This document shows, piece by piece, positions 34,681 to 44,559 of a stretch of 64,000 nucleotides of DNA. The stretch is from Penium margaritaceum (taxonomy: Eukaryota; Streptophyta; Zygnematophyceae; Desmidiales; Peniaceae). The notes beneath the pieces were generated by a model, which saw only the letters and a program-made list of their open reading frames with translations, had not been told where the DNA came from and did no database searches. The stretch's first letter is position 1. The number at the start of each line of letters is the position of its first letter. Location of the stretch: contig SZWC01000082.1 of assembly GCA_023375785.1 (NCBI GenBank), positions 267,243 through 331,242 of the forward strand. The letters are read 5' to 3'. Position numbers and translations under genes: made by a program.

Positions 34681-36326
34681 GGCTTGCCCCACCGTTGTCA
34701 GACTTATTCCACCTTTCTGTGGATTTTTGTACCTTTCTCTCGCTTGCTTCACCGTTATTTGGCTAGCTCTTCTGTTCTATGGCTTGCTCCACCGTTCTCT
34801 AGCTTGCCTCACCTTTCTCTTGCTTTCTCGACTGTCGTGTGACTTGCTCCACCGTTTGGTGGCTTGCTCCAGCATTCTCTGTCCTGCTCTTCTTTTCCAT
34901 GGCTTGCTCTACGTTTGTCAGGCTTGCTTCACTGTTGTGTACCTTGTTCCACCTTTTTGTAGCTTGCTCCACCAGTCTCTGGCTTGCTCCACCGTTCTCT
35001 GGCTTGCTCAGCCGTTCTCTGGCTTCCTCCACCGTTCTATCGCTTGCTCCACCATTCTCTGGCTTCTTAAAACGTTCTTTGGATTGCTCTATCTTTCTCT
35101 AGCTTGTTCATTCCTTCCCTGGCTTGCTCCATTATTCTCTGGCTTGCCCCACCTTTCTTTGGCCTTCTTAACCTTTCAGTGGCTTGCGTCACCTTTTTGT
35201 GGCTAACTCTACCATTCCCTGGCTTGCTATACCTTTCTCTGGCTTGCTCCACTGTTCTTCGACTTGCTCCACCTTTCCCTGGCTTGCTCCACCGTTTTCT
35301 GGCCTGCTCAACCTTTCTCTGACTTTTCTACCATTGTCTAGCTTGCTCCACCTTTCTCTGGTTTGTTTTAATTCTCTTTCGCTTACTCCATTATTCTTTG
35401 GCTTGCTCTACCGTTCTCTGACTTGCTCCACCATTCTGTGGCTTTCTCCACCCTTCTCAGGCTTACTCCACCTTTGTCAGGCTTCCTCCACCGTTCTTGG
35501 ACTTGCTCCATCATTCTCTGGCTTGCTCCACTGTTCTCTCGCTTGCTCTACCGTTCTTTGGCTTGCTTCACCGTTCTCTGGTTTGCTCCGCCATTCTCTT
35601 GCTTGCTCCATCATTTCCTGGCTTTCTCAACAACTATTTGGCTTGCTTCACCTTTCCCTGGCTTGCTCCACCATTATCTGGCTTGCTCCGCCGTTCTGTG
35701 GCTTGCTCCACCGTTCTGCGACTTGCTCTACCGTTATCTCCCTTGCTCCACCGTTCTCTTCCTTGCTCCACCTTTCTCTGGCTTGCTCCACCATTTTCTG
35801 GATTGCTCCACCATTCTCTTGCTTGCTCCACCTTTCTAGGGCTTGCACCAACTTTCTCTGGCCTGCTCTGCCATTCTCTGGCTTGATTCACCGTTCTCCG
35901 TCTTGTTCCATCATTCTCTGGCTTGCTCTACCATTCTCTTGCTTGCTCTACCATTCTCTAGCTTGCTCCACCGTTGTCTGGCTTCCTCTGTGGCTCTCTG
36001 GCTTACTCCACCGTTCTCTTGCTTGCTCCACCATCCTCTGGCTTGCTCCACCGTTCTCTGGCCGGCTCCACCGTTCTCTGGCTTGTTCCGCTGTTCTCTG
36101 GCTTGCTTCACCTTTCTCTAGATTGTTTCACCTTTCTCTGGCTTGCTCCACCGTTCTCCAGCTTGCTCCACCGTTCTCTGGCTTGCTCCACTGTTCTCTA
36201 GCTTCCTCCACTATTCTATAGTTTGCTCTGACTATCTCTGGCTTCCTTGACCATTCACTGGCTTGCTTCACCATTCTCTGGCTTGCTCAACCGTTCTTGC
36301 ACTTACTCCGCCTTTCTTTATATTAT
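34666..36326 (-). repeat. 20-bp satellite array, - orientation, block 5
   Basis: The same satellite in reverse orientation (consensus read on + as ACCGTTCTCTGGCTTGCTCC). It runs up to the 5' LTR of copia-3, where units become irregular over the last 30 bases (cctttctttatattat). No gene is seen. Confidence 0.96.
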
Positions 36327-36607
36327 TGTTGCTAAAAATGCCCCTGCCATGGATACTGTTTGCCGTTTTCCTGGTTCGAGCACTATGGAGTGGTCGGATG
36401 TCTGATCTAGATTGCAGATTTGGACCCCTTGCATTGAGCCATGCAGTTTTGAGCTTTCGGTTGCTTGATTTGGTTGATAATTCAGAAAGCTAGCCCTATC
36501 TGAAATTTGGGTGCTAGGTGGATGGAATCTGGGTTCCGTTGTTGGTCACGGATTAATTCTACCACCTGTGATCCGAGTTCGACTTCAATGAGCTCCAAGG
36601 GCACATG
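36327..36607 (+). repeat. Copia-3 5' LTR, left portion
   Basis: Starts TGTTGCTAAAAATGCCCC in the satellite and matches the 3' LTR from 56050 through the string GAGCTCCAAGGGCACATG. It looks like a partial or solo LTR until the continuation is found at 41772, after copia-4. Confidence 0.88.
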
Positions 36608-37247
36608 GGATAGCAACGGTCTAGGAACGGGTCCAGACATGGGAGGCCACCAACCGCTCTTGGTATTGCAACCAAGATAACATATCACGCTCAAACTAGG
36701 GATCCACACTTTAGGTTTGTTTGGTTTGCAACCTCACAAAGTCCGCATGTTGGTCTTTAGTATCTACCTTTGGTCGGACACTCTGTGAGGAGTCTGAAAG
36801 GCAAGAACTATAACTGGATGCATGCAAGGTACATGCTTTTCTACTTGCAGAGCTTTGCTAAAGCTTCAGCTTGTAGTGGCTCCACTGGAGCCAACCTCAA
36901 CCTACAGTCCTACTTGGCATGTCCTTAGACTGCCATGTGTCATCCTCATGGCAGGCTCTAGTAAGCTTCCTAGAAGCTTCTTGTCCCAGATTTGGCCATA
37001 AAGAAAACTGCGGCGGTCGCGCGGTTCGAACCCGCGATCTCTCGTTTGAGACTCCGGCGCCTATTCAACCAAGCCAAAAAGGGATGGTTCGTACGATGAG
37101 CCACATGGGACATACCCATTATGGGCAGTGCATTCCTGGCTGATCTCAAAATAGACCACGGGGACATACTCTATATAGCAGTGCATGCCTTGTTTGTATG
37201 TGTAGCTAGCTAGCTAGGCAGTGGACAAGGTGCATACTATTCCAACA
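36608..37247 (-). repeat. Copia-4 3' LTR
   Basis: In element orientation it begins TGTTGGAATAGTATGCACC (37247 downwards) and ends near GTTGCTATCC (36608). It matches 41130-41771. It contains a tRNA-like segment at 37008-37077 on the element's sense strand and a TATATAG string around 37174-37180. A purine-rich stretch on the minus strand (GAGGGGCAAGCGAGAGA, just above 37247) is a plausible polypurine tract. Confidence 0.88.
37008..37077 (-). other. tRNA-Leu-like segment inside the copia-4 LTR
   Basis: On the minus strand TGGTTGAATAGG fits the pol III A box, and GGCGCCGGAGTCTCAAA resembles the D-arm and anticodon region of tRNA-Leu. GGTTCGAACC is a full B box inside a perfect T-arm: stem CGCGG/CCGCG around the 7-base loop GTTCGAA. 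The anticodon arm is irregular and an acceptor stem is not evident. The other LTR has the same segment (about 41530-41600) with the T-arm kept by a wobble pair. I read it as a tRNA-derived segment in the LTR, not a tRNA gene. Confidence 0.5.
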
Positions 37248-37489
37248 AATCTCTCGCTTGCCCCTCTGTCCATCTGTCACTTACTGGACTCCATCAATGC
37301 CTTTGGGCTCACCCTTCCTCTGCCGCACTCCTCGTGCTGAATCCACGAATGCCTGCATAGTGCAAGTCGCTCTCCAGCGGCTTGGTCATGCAGTCAGCAA
37401 GCATGCTCTTTGTTCCGCAGTGCTGCAAGTCCACCATTTTTTTCATTACCAGGTTACGTGAGTAGTGGTAACATATGTCGATGTGCTTC

Positions 37490-38890
37490 GTTCACCAGGA
37501 GATGATATCATCTTGAGCCATCAAGATGGCGCTCATGTTGTCCACGTGTATGATCGTGGCATCCTTCTCTGGCATTCTCATTTTTCCAAGCAGGCTACGT
37601 AACCATTGAGTCTCCTTGCACACCTCAGACAGAGGAACGTATTCTGCCTCAGCCGTGTACATGGAAACACAATCCTGATTCGTGCTAGCCCATGAGATGG
37701 CAGCGCCATTCAAGATGCACACGTATCTAGAGGTGGATTTCCTGTCGTCAAGATTTCCTCCCTAGTCAGCGTTGGTGTAGCACTTCAGGCGAAGGGGGTG
37801 CGTTCCTTCTTGGCCTCCAAGGAAGAGGCCCAATGTGATGTGTCGTCTATAGGTAGCGCTTTAATGCATGCCAATTTTGTGGCCCAGGGTTGGCCACGAA
37901 TCTGCTCACTTGTCCCACAGCATAGCAGATGTCCGGACGAGTCCCTGCCATAGATACATGATGCTACCCATGGCGGACTGGCAGGGGATGACTTGCATTT
38001 CCCGTTGTTCTGCTTCGTTGCTTGGCGACATGGAGGCATTCAGCTTTGTGTCGGTCGTCATTGGGGTGCTGACAGGTTTGCAGTCTTCCATGTGGTAGCG
38101 CTTGAGTAACTCACGAATGTAGTTGGTTTGGTTGAGTTTGATGGTGCTTGCTATTCGGTTGCGGTGGATAGCAATGTCGAGGTAGTACAAGAGAGGACCC
38201 ATGTCCTTCATCTTGAACCTTTTGCTCAGGTCAGACTTCAGCTCATCCAGCAGCTTGACCAAAGACGAGAAAATGATCAGATCATCCACGTACAGCGCAA
38301 CCAGTATCAACTCTATCCCATCATTGCGCACGTACATGCTCGGGTCATTCAGGCAATGCGCGAAGGAGAGGCCGGTCATGAAATCGTCCATCTCTTTGTA
38401 CCACATCCTTGTGGCGTGTTTCAGCCCATAGAGCGCTTTCACTAACTTGCACACATTGTCCTTGGGAGCTTTGACTCCTTTTGGCACCTCCATTAGCACT
38501 TCCTTGTCAAGCTTCCCATAACGGAAAGCTGTTCTGACGTCCATCTGGTGTATCTCCAAGTTCTTTGCGGCTGCAATGCCAAGGAGAGAGCAGATGGAGG
38601 CAAAGGTCACGACGGGCGCAAACGTCTCATCGTACTCGGAGCCTGTGTGTTGAGAGAACCCCTTAGCCACTACCTTTGCCTTGAACTTGTCGATGCTGCC
38701 GTCTTGCTTCTTCTTCGCTCGGAGGACCCACTTGGATCCCACCACGTGGGCCTTGTCGGGTCTATCCACCATCATCCACGTCCCATTCTCGACAATGGAT
38801 GGGAGCTTGCTATCCACTGCCTCCATCCAGTTGGCCGCATCTAGGCCATTCATTGCCTTCGCCAATATAGATGGCTCTCCTTGACCCATA
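37490..38890 (-). pseudogene. pol: Copia-4 reverse transcriptase and RNase H region
   Basis: On the minus strand, from right to left. WMMVDRPDKAHVVGSKWVLR and VAKGFSQHTGSEYDETFAPV come first, then QMDVRTAFRYGKLDKEVLME, LVKALYGLK and the active-site ALYVDDLI near 38280. DMGPLLYYLDIAIHRN follows, then RNase H with ILNGAAISWAS and YTAEAEYVPLSEVCKETQWL near 37600-37700. Order and motifs are those of Ty1/copia. The protein is recognisably the same family as copia-1. Broken. Confidence 0.87.
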
Positions 38891-38939
38891 CACGACAAGA
38901 TAAGGCCGGTCCTCATGCAGCAAAGGTACTTTTTTTTGT

Positions 38940-39905
38940 CGTTAACTGTGCCGGGGTGCTGGTGCGGCTTCTTCCTCTGGTGTTGGTGCTTCCACAGGTG
39001 GTGGTTTGTCGTCGTTGTCGTTGTCAGAAGAGTCGTCAGACTCCAAGTTAGACTCGGAAGCCCCAGGCGTTGCAGAATCTGCTTCCATGTCAGATGCTGC
39101 GGCATCCTCCGTAGCTACTCTCCCATTCCTACCACCTATTGGCAAAGTGAGCCAACAGTTGGGTGCTTGATCTCCAAACTCAAGCAACACTATCCACTCT
39201 CTCACTTTAGGAGCGAGGGTCGGGTCCAGCAGCTCTCCCTTTCCCAGGGTGCGCTCGTCAAACACAACATCTCGGCTCCTCACGAGCTTCCATGCTGCCT
39301 GGTCCCAAAGCCGATAGGCTTTGTGTGATGTGTCGTACCCAACCATGACGCACTTCCTCGAACGTGCGTCAAGCTTGCCTCCACCTTCTCCCGTCTGGAT
39401 CGGCACCCATGCAGTTGACCCAAACACCTTCAGATGAGATGCGTTGTGTCTCTTTCCTGACCATTCTTCTTATGGGGTCTTCATCTGCTTGTCCTGCTCC
39501 TTTCTATGATTGAGCAAGGCGGTTGCTGATGTGAGATTCAAGAGGTAGCAGGCCGTTGTTGCTGCTTCTGCTCAAAAACGAGGTGGGAGCTTGGCGTCAA
39601 AGAGCATGCTTCACACCATGCCGAATAGGGCCTGGTTCATCCTCTCGGCAATGCCATTGCTTAGGGGGTTGTAAGGGGTGGTTTGCTTGTGGCGGATGCC
39701 ATGATGCTCGCGCCAAGGCTTGCATGCCTCGTACTCACCCCCGTTGTCACTTTGAAGTATCTTCACCTTCTTCGACGTTTGCCGCTCCACCATGGTGACA
39801 AACACAAGGAGCTTCTCCTTGACATCTCTCTGTGTTTTGAGGAAGTAGATGACGGTGAGAAGTCCTTTCCACCTTTGTTCCTGCCTTCTTTCTTGGAAGT
39901 ACGGC
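38940..39905 (-). pseudogene. pol: Copia-4 integrase region and linker
   Basis: The minus strand encodes the second half of the integrase core (LQSDNGGEYEACKP near 39730, TPYNPLSNGIAERMNQALFG near 39630). The conserved C-terminal stretch with RSRKCVMVGYDTSHKAYRLWDQAAWK is near 39310, followed by an aspartate- and serine-rich linker (SNLESDDSSDNDNDD) before reverse transcriptase. Compared with copia-1, the parts seen do not cover the whole integrase. Broken. Confidence 0.8.
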
Positions 39906-40684
39906 AATTTCTAGCCCAGTGTCCAGCCTTGTCACATTTGTGATAGTTACCGAGCTTCTTGGAACTCTTTGCGCCACCACTGCCTTTCCCTCCACTGCCA
40001 CTGCTTCCGCTATTGCCTTGACTGGAGCGAGATCTTGCACCTTGTCCACCGAAGCAAGAGGCATAAGCTGAGATATTTGCCTCAGTGCCACTGCGTCGCA
40101 TGGACTCGTTGCGGACGTGTTCGGCGACAACCTCATACGTCAGATCTGGCTCCTTCCAACCGCCAAATACGATGATCAAGGACCCCCAGCATTCCGGTAG
40201 CGCCATTAGAAGGATAATGGCACACATGATTGAGTCGAGATTCCATTCCATGTGTTTGACCTCTTGCAGCACGTTGTTGAACGACTGTAAAAATGCGGGT
40301 ATCGATTCTCCTTTGCTCACCCTCATGGACATCAGCCATTGGAAGATGAAGAGACGGTTTGCTAGGGTGTTTGATGGATGCACGCGTGCGAGTTTTGCGC
40401 AGACCTCGCTAGCCAACATTTCCTGTGACGTGGGAGTGTTGAGTTTCATTAATGGACGTCACAAGAATGGCGAGAGTCATGTTGTTCTTCACCGTCCATG
40501 CTGCAAGGTCAGCCGCATGCGTTATCACGGTCACATCGGCGGGTGCTGCCTCGATCCCCTTTAGGATGTCAAGGTAGCCACGCACATGTATGACAATCTC
40601 AAGCTGAGATTTCCACAAGGAAGACCCTGTCTCCTTGAATTTGGACATACCCGTCTCAAGGCGGGCTTGACTTGGATCCGCCAT
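39906..40684 (-). pseudogene. gag: Copia-4 gag region
   Basis: The minus strand starts with MADPSQARLETGMSKF at 40684, the first methionine after the leader. It continues through ARVHPSNTLANRLFIFQWLM and ALPECWGSLIIVFGGWKEPD, to a CCHC-type zinc knuckle (CDKAGHWARNCR, near 39920). The zinc knuckle is preceded by a glycine- and serine-rich linker as in copia-1. Broken. Confidence 0.8.
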
Positions 40685-41117
40685 TTCCTCCGGTTGCTTG
40701 TCTTATCTGCTTCGCTGCTACTTTGCTTCCTTGAGGCCGATGAGGCGAATGAGGCTGCTGACTGCGACTGTTGTCAAAGGTACAGTTGGTTCTGTTGCAT
40801 ACCCCTCCCACCAATCATTGCCTAAGGCGATAGTGCCATCGTGAGAGAACGGACTCGGGGTCATACCACCTTCTAAAAAGGGATAGAGCTTAATCCCGTT
40901 GGGGCTTGAGGGTCTTGTCCAACATGGACAGAGCTGTTCCTAATCTCCTAGTCCGCCACGTGCATGCACCCTACCTAAAGAAACCGATGGAGCCAATGGA
41001 GTAGATTGGAGCCGTCCGATATTCGTGTTCCTGTTGAACCTGTGCGCCCTGCAAGACCACGCGCTAGTCAGTCTTGGAAGCGTGCCTTAGAAACCAAAGT
41101 GTCGGCCTATAGCCCTT
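40685..41117 (-). other. Copia-4 leader with a worn initiator-tRNA primer site
   Basis: Non-coding leader on the minus strand between gag and the 5' LTR. Next to the LTR, the minus strand at 41117-41101 reads AAGGGCTATAGGCCGAC. This aligns with AAGGGTTATGGGCCCAC of copia-1 and copia-2 with three differences, so it is a decayed half-tRNA primer site. Nothing else in the 430 bp is recognisable. Confidence 0.65.
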
Positions 41118-41771
41118 TGTCAATGCGCCGGATAGCAACGATCTAGAAAACGGATCCCGACATGGGAGGCCGCTAACCGCTATTGGTATTGTAACCAAGA
41201 TAACATATCATCCTCGAACGAGTGATCCACACTTTTGGTTTGTTTGGTTTGCAACCTCACGAAGTCCGCATGTTGGCCTTTAGTGTCTACCTTTAGTTGG
41301 ACACTGTATGAGGAGTTTCCAAGATAAGAACTGTAACTGTATGCATGCAAGGTACAAGCTTTTATACTTGCAGAGCTTTCCTAAAGCTTATTCTTGTAGT
41401 GGCTCAACTAGAGCCAACCTCAACCTACATTCTTACTTGGCGTGTCCTAAGGCCATCCAGTGTCATCCTCAAGGCAGGCTCTAGTAAGCTTCCTAGAAGC
41501 TTCATGTCCCAGGTTTGGCCACAAAGAAAACTGCGGCCGTCGCGCAGTTTGAACCCGCGACCTCTCGTTTGAGACTCTGGTGTCTATTCAGAAGGTGCCA
41601 AAACAGTATGGTTCCTATGATGAGCCACAGGGGACTTACCCATTATGGGCAGTGCATTCCTGGCCCATCTGAGAATAGACCAAGAGGATATACTCCATAG
41701 AGTAGTCCATGCCTTGTCTGTATGTGTAGCTAGCCAGCTAGGCTGTGGACAAGGTGCATACTATTCCAACA
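41118..41771 (-). repeat. Copia-4 5' LTR
   Basis: Matches the left copy (36608-37247) over its length. In element orientation it runs from TGTTGGAATAG at 41771 to the primer site. By analogy with the other families it ends in TTGACA at 41118. It contains the second copy of the tRNA-like segment at about 41530-41600. The adjoining CCATGAACAAAAGGGA belongs to the copia-3 LTR. Confidence 0.87.
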
Positions 41772-42211
41772 CCATGAACAAAAGGGATGTGGATGGTCTT
41801 CTGGACCAGGGCGAACCTTTCCCCACGTTGGGATGACAAGAAGGGCGCTATGACAGGTCACCGTCGAAGCGCCTCCTGTCACTCTTGTTTGTGGGTATGG
41901 TGGGCGGCTCGGCTCCACCATTGGTTACTATAACGGCCATAGCAGGGGCTCTAGTGCTTCGTTTTGGGCATGCTTGGATGCGTTGTAAAGCTTAGATCAC
42001 AGGCTATACGAATTTGATGTAATCTCACCAAACAAACTAACCATTCATGATCCCCAGCCTTTCTCAGTTTCCGCAATCTGTATTATGCCAGAATTATGCT
42101 CTCTTGGTGTTGTGGCGACCCAAACCACACAAATCCCTTGGAAGTCTCGTTGCACTAAGCAGCCGTGGACACTTAGGCAGTTCAGGACATGCCAGGACAA
42201 CATTGCTTATA
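41772..42211 (+). repeat. Copia-3 5' LTR, right portion
   Basis: Continues the LTR interrupted at 36607. CCATGAACAAAAGGGATGTGG to CCAGGACAACATTGCTTATA matches 56322-56761 of the 3' LTR. Together the two portions make about 720 bp against 712 bp for the 3' copy. The last bases before the primer site are worn compared with GTGACA in the 3' copy. Confidence 0.85.
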
Positions 42212-42228
42212 AATGCTTATGGGCGCAC
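42212..42228 (+). other. Worn initiator-tRNA primer site of copia-3
   Basis: AATGCTTATGGGCGCAC follows the 5' LTR at the same spacing as in copia-1 and copia-2. It differs from AAGGGTTATGGGCCCAC at four positions. The shared placement makes a decayed half-tRNA initiator-Met site the best reading. Confidence 0.6.
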
Positions 42229-42329
42229 ATCCCTAACCTGCCTACCAAGACGTTCACGGCTTTCGCAACGCACGGGAGTGTCGTTCCGGGGGACATTGCC
42301 GTCGCACTTTGAGACGGCCCATTGCAGAA

Positions 42330-42639
42330 GTTCAACATTGCGCAGAAGACAGAGTCCTCGCCCATCCAAAGGTACATGGGTGGCCCAGGCTCTGGGCTGT
42401 GGTGATGGCATTTTGAGATTTCCTTTTCGCACACGGGACTGCTGAAGCCTATGAAGGGCACAGAGGTTCAAGATGCGAGCGCAACGGACGAGGAGAAGAC
42501 GGCCTTCGCGAGGAAGAACACGGAGGCGCTGTTGCTCCCATTGTCGGTGCTGTATGAATCTCAGTGGGGCTACATCCAAGGCTATGACATGGCAGCTGAC
42601 GTGTGCAAGAAGCTCTGCTCCATTCACCAATCAACATCC
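42330..42639 (+). pseudogene. gag: Copia-3 gag region, first portion
   Basis: Similar in sequence and order to the copia-2 gag start: KYMGGPGSGLWWWHF-like context, then KGTEVQDASATDEEKTAFAR, LLLPLSVLYESQWGYIQGYD, and KLCSIHQSTS. The copia-2 element begins at 42640, right after the bases for IHQSTS. The next gag motif, SLANKIYVMK, reappears at 49028-49055. Broken. Confidence 0.82.
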
Positions 42640-43625
42640 TGTTAAATAAACTGCCCCTTTGCATGCCCAAGTGTGGCGCCGGGAGGCACCGACGAGCCGC
42701 CAGAGAGTGGAAACACCGCTCCGGCGGATCTGGCGACTCAACGATTGCTTGGATCCTAAAATAGTGAAATGTCCCTAAAAGTTAATAAGTTGCTGAATCC
42801 GATGGAGGTTGTTTCACCGGATTCGGACACGTATCGAGGGAGATACGGCCTTCCAAAGTTAGGGTATGCGTAGCAGCTCTAGGAGCCGGCTGCGACTTGA
42901 AATCCGGTCGATAATCGACTAGACCGAGTAACAAAAATACCATCTGGAGAAATTGCTCCAATAGGCCTACCGAGGCATCCAGTGGATGATCCACCTGATC
43001 TGGCGGATCATCCACCGGATCCAGTAGTGCAGGTTGTTACTGAGGGACTTGGCCAAAATCATGGCTCGGCGTCCGAAACTCAGTAGTACGTTTTGTTACT
43101 CAGGGACTTCGTCAAAATTGTGACTGCAGGTCCGCGGGCAGGTTTCAAACCTCGTCACACCCCATCACCAAACTTGAAACAAAGGTGGGTAGGGTGCGTG
43201 AAAACAGTACAAGAGACCCCTACACCACATGCAAGAGGATCTGCACCTTGGGAAAGGCGCTTTGCGCGTGAAGGAAGGCGCCACGGCGTGTGCGCGCCAT
43301 GGAGGCGTTAGGCATTTATGTTGTGGGTGAAACATGCGCCTCGGTAAGCATAACTTGGGCTACACTCAGCCGAATCGCACATGGTTTGGTGTTTTGGAAA
43401 GCTCATAACTAGAAATACAAATGTTGTAATCATGTCCACGTTCACACTAACGCAAAACAACGTTATTCCCTTCCCAAACGGACTGTCTCTCAATTCCTAC
43501 TCATATAGCGTCAGGTGACCAGAAAGCTCACGCTCACTCTCAGATTCACCCAAAACAGTAGACGTGAACCAATATAGATAATCAGACATACATCAGGACT
43601 GCACCATGCGGATTCCAACCTGACA
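42640..43625 (+). repeat. Copia-2 5' LTR
   Basis: TGTTAAATAAAC to CCAACCTGACA, matching the 3' LTR along its whole length. It contains an inverted repeat (GGATGATCC at 42984-42992 and GGATCATCC at 43005-43013). It also holds a B-box-like string read on the minus strand (GGTTTGAAACC, about 43144). No gene is seen in it. Confidence 0.95.
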
Positions 43626-43642
43626 AAGGGTTATGGGCCCAC
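43626..43642 (+). other. Primer-binding site of copia-2, complementary to the initiator tRNA-Met anticodon arm
   Basis: AAGGGTTATGGGCCCAC directly after the LTR, identical to the copia-1 site although the LTRs and proteins of the two elements are quite different. The match to the complement of the initiator tRNA-Met anticodon stem-loop covers 15 bases. This is the half-tRNA priming arrangement known from Drosophila copia and Ty5. Confidence 0.88.
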
Positions 43643-43746
43643 AGGTCTAATACCCTCAAATGTTCACGTCTTCCCTAGCGCACGAGATCGTCATCTTGGA
43701 CTTCGCTGTGAAGTGCTGAGAACTCGTCAGAGTAGCAGTTGCGCAC

Positions 43747-44520
43747 ATGGCGCAGAAGGAGACGCAACCCATTCAGAAGTATGCGGGCGGCCTTGGCTTT
43801 GGGCTATGGAGGTGGCAGTTTGAACTGCACCTCTCACAGAAGGGACTACTGGATGTCATGTTGGGAAAGGAGGTGCTCACAGAGGCGACTGCTACGGACG
43901 CGGAGAAGCACGCCTTCGAGAAGAACACAGAGGCGGTCATGCTCCTGGTTTCCGGGACAGCAGAGTCGCAGTGGGGCTACTTCCAAGGCTGCAAGCTGGC
44001 AGCTGAAGCTTGGCAAAAGCTCTGTCCCATCCACCAATCCAAGTCACTAGCAAACAAAATCTTCACGATGAAGCGGCTCCTCGTGGTGAGAATGGAGGAG
44101 GGAGATGATGTCATCTCTGCCATGTAGTAGATGGAGCCGCTCGTCTCGCAACGCAACGATGTGGGGTGGACGATTGACACGCAGCTGTAGGCGATGGCCC
44201 TCCTCATGGTCTTACCTGACAATTGGGGCTCACTCATCACTGTCCTTGGAGGATGGTCGGAGGACAAGCTCACCTATGGCGCGGTCGCAGAGTACATCCG
44301 CAACGAGGCACAACGACGGAGCTGCGGGGATTCCTCATCTTCCTTGTCGGCCCTTGTCACCAAAACGCGGGGTAGTGGAAGCGAGGGTCAAGGAAGTGAC
44401 GGAAAGGGCGGCGGCAAGGGCGCCAAGAAACGTGCGTACCGCAATTGCGGCAAAGAGGGCCATTGGGCCCGTGAGTGCCCGGAGGAGACAACGACCGGCG
44501 GCAAAAAAGGCAAGGGCATG
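43747..44520 (+). pseudogene. gag: Copia-2 gag region
   Basis: Starts MAQKETQPIQKYAGGLGFGL and runs through WQFELHLSQKGLLDVMLGKE, ESQWGYFQGCKLAAEAWQKL and PIHQSKSLANKIFTMKRLLV. A capsid stretch with ALLMVLPDNWGSLITVLGGW is followed by a glycine- and lysine-rich linker and a CCHC-type zinc knuckle (RNCGKEGHWARECP, near 44440-44485). This is the typical gag of copia elements from the plant lineage. Broken. Confidence 0.87.
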
Positions 44521-44559
44521 TCGCTCCTCAACAGAAACAAGAATCACTTCATCAAGAAG

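Larger units (their letters stand above)
36608..41771 (-). mobile_element. Copia-4: Ty1/copia fossil on the - strand, nested in the copia-3 5' LTR
   Basis: Complete in outline on the minus strand: 5' LTR on the right (to 41771), worn initiator-tRNA primer site, gag with zinc knuckle, part of integrase, reverse transcriptase, RNase H, and 3' LTR on the left (36608-37247). It interrupts the copia-3 LTR between CACATG and CCATGAACAAAAGGGA, which are adjacent in the copia-3 3' LTR. No unambiguous target duplication is seen. Broken, about ten breaks. The LTRs differ at about one site in seven over the first 115 bases by eye, so it is old although younger than copia-3. Its proteins are closest to copia-1. 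Confidence 0.9.

Noticed and set aside
1-36326. Dozens of long reading frames with peptides such as EQAREWWSKPENGGASQR and LACSTVLWLAPPFSGLLHRS
   Set aside because: They follow directly from a stop-free 20-bp tandem unit, overlap on all frames and both strands, and end wherever a point change makes a stop. They have no gene structure.
36327-36607. Solo LTR or independent LTR fragment
   Set aside because: Its sequence continues at 41772 after copia-4, and the joined length equals the 3' LTR at 56050-56761.
37008-37077. A true tRNA gene
   Set aside because: The T-arm is perfect but the anticodon arm is irregular, no acceptor stem is evident, and both copies lie inside LTRs of a retroelement.
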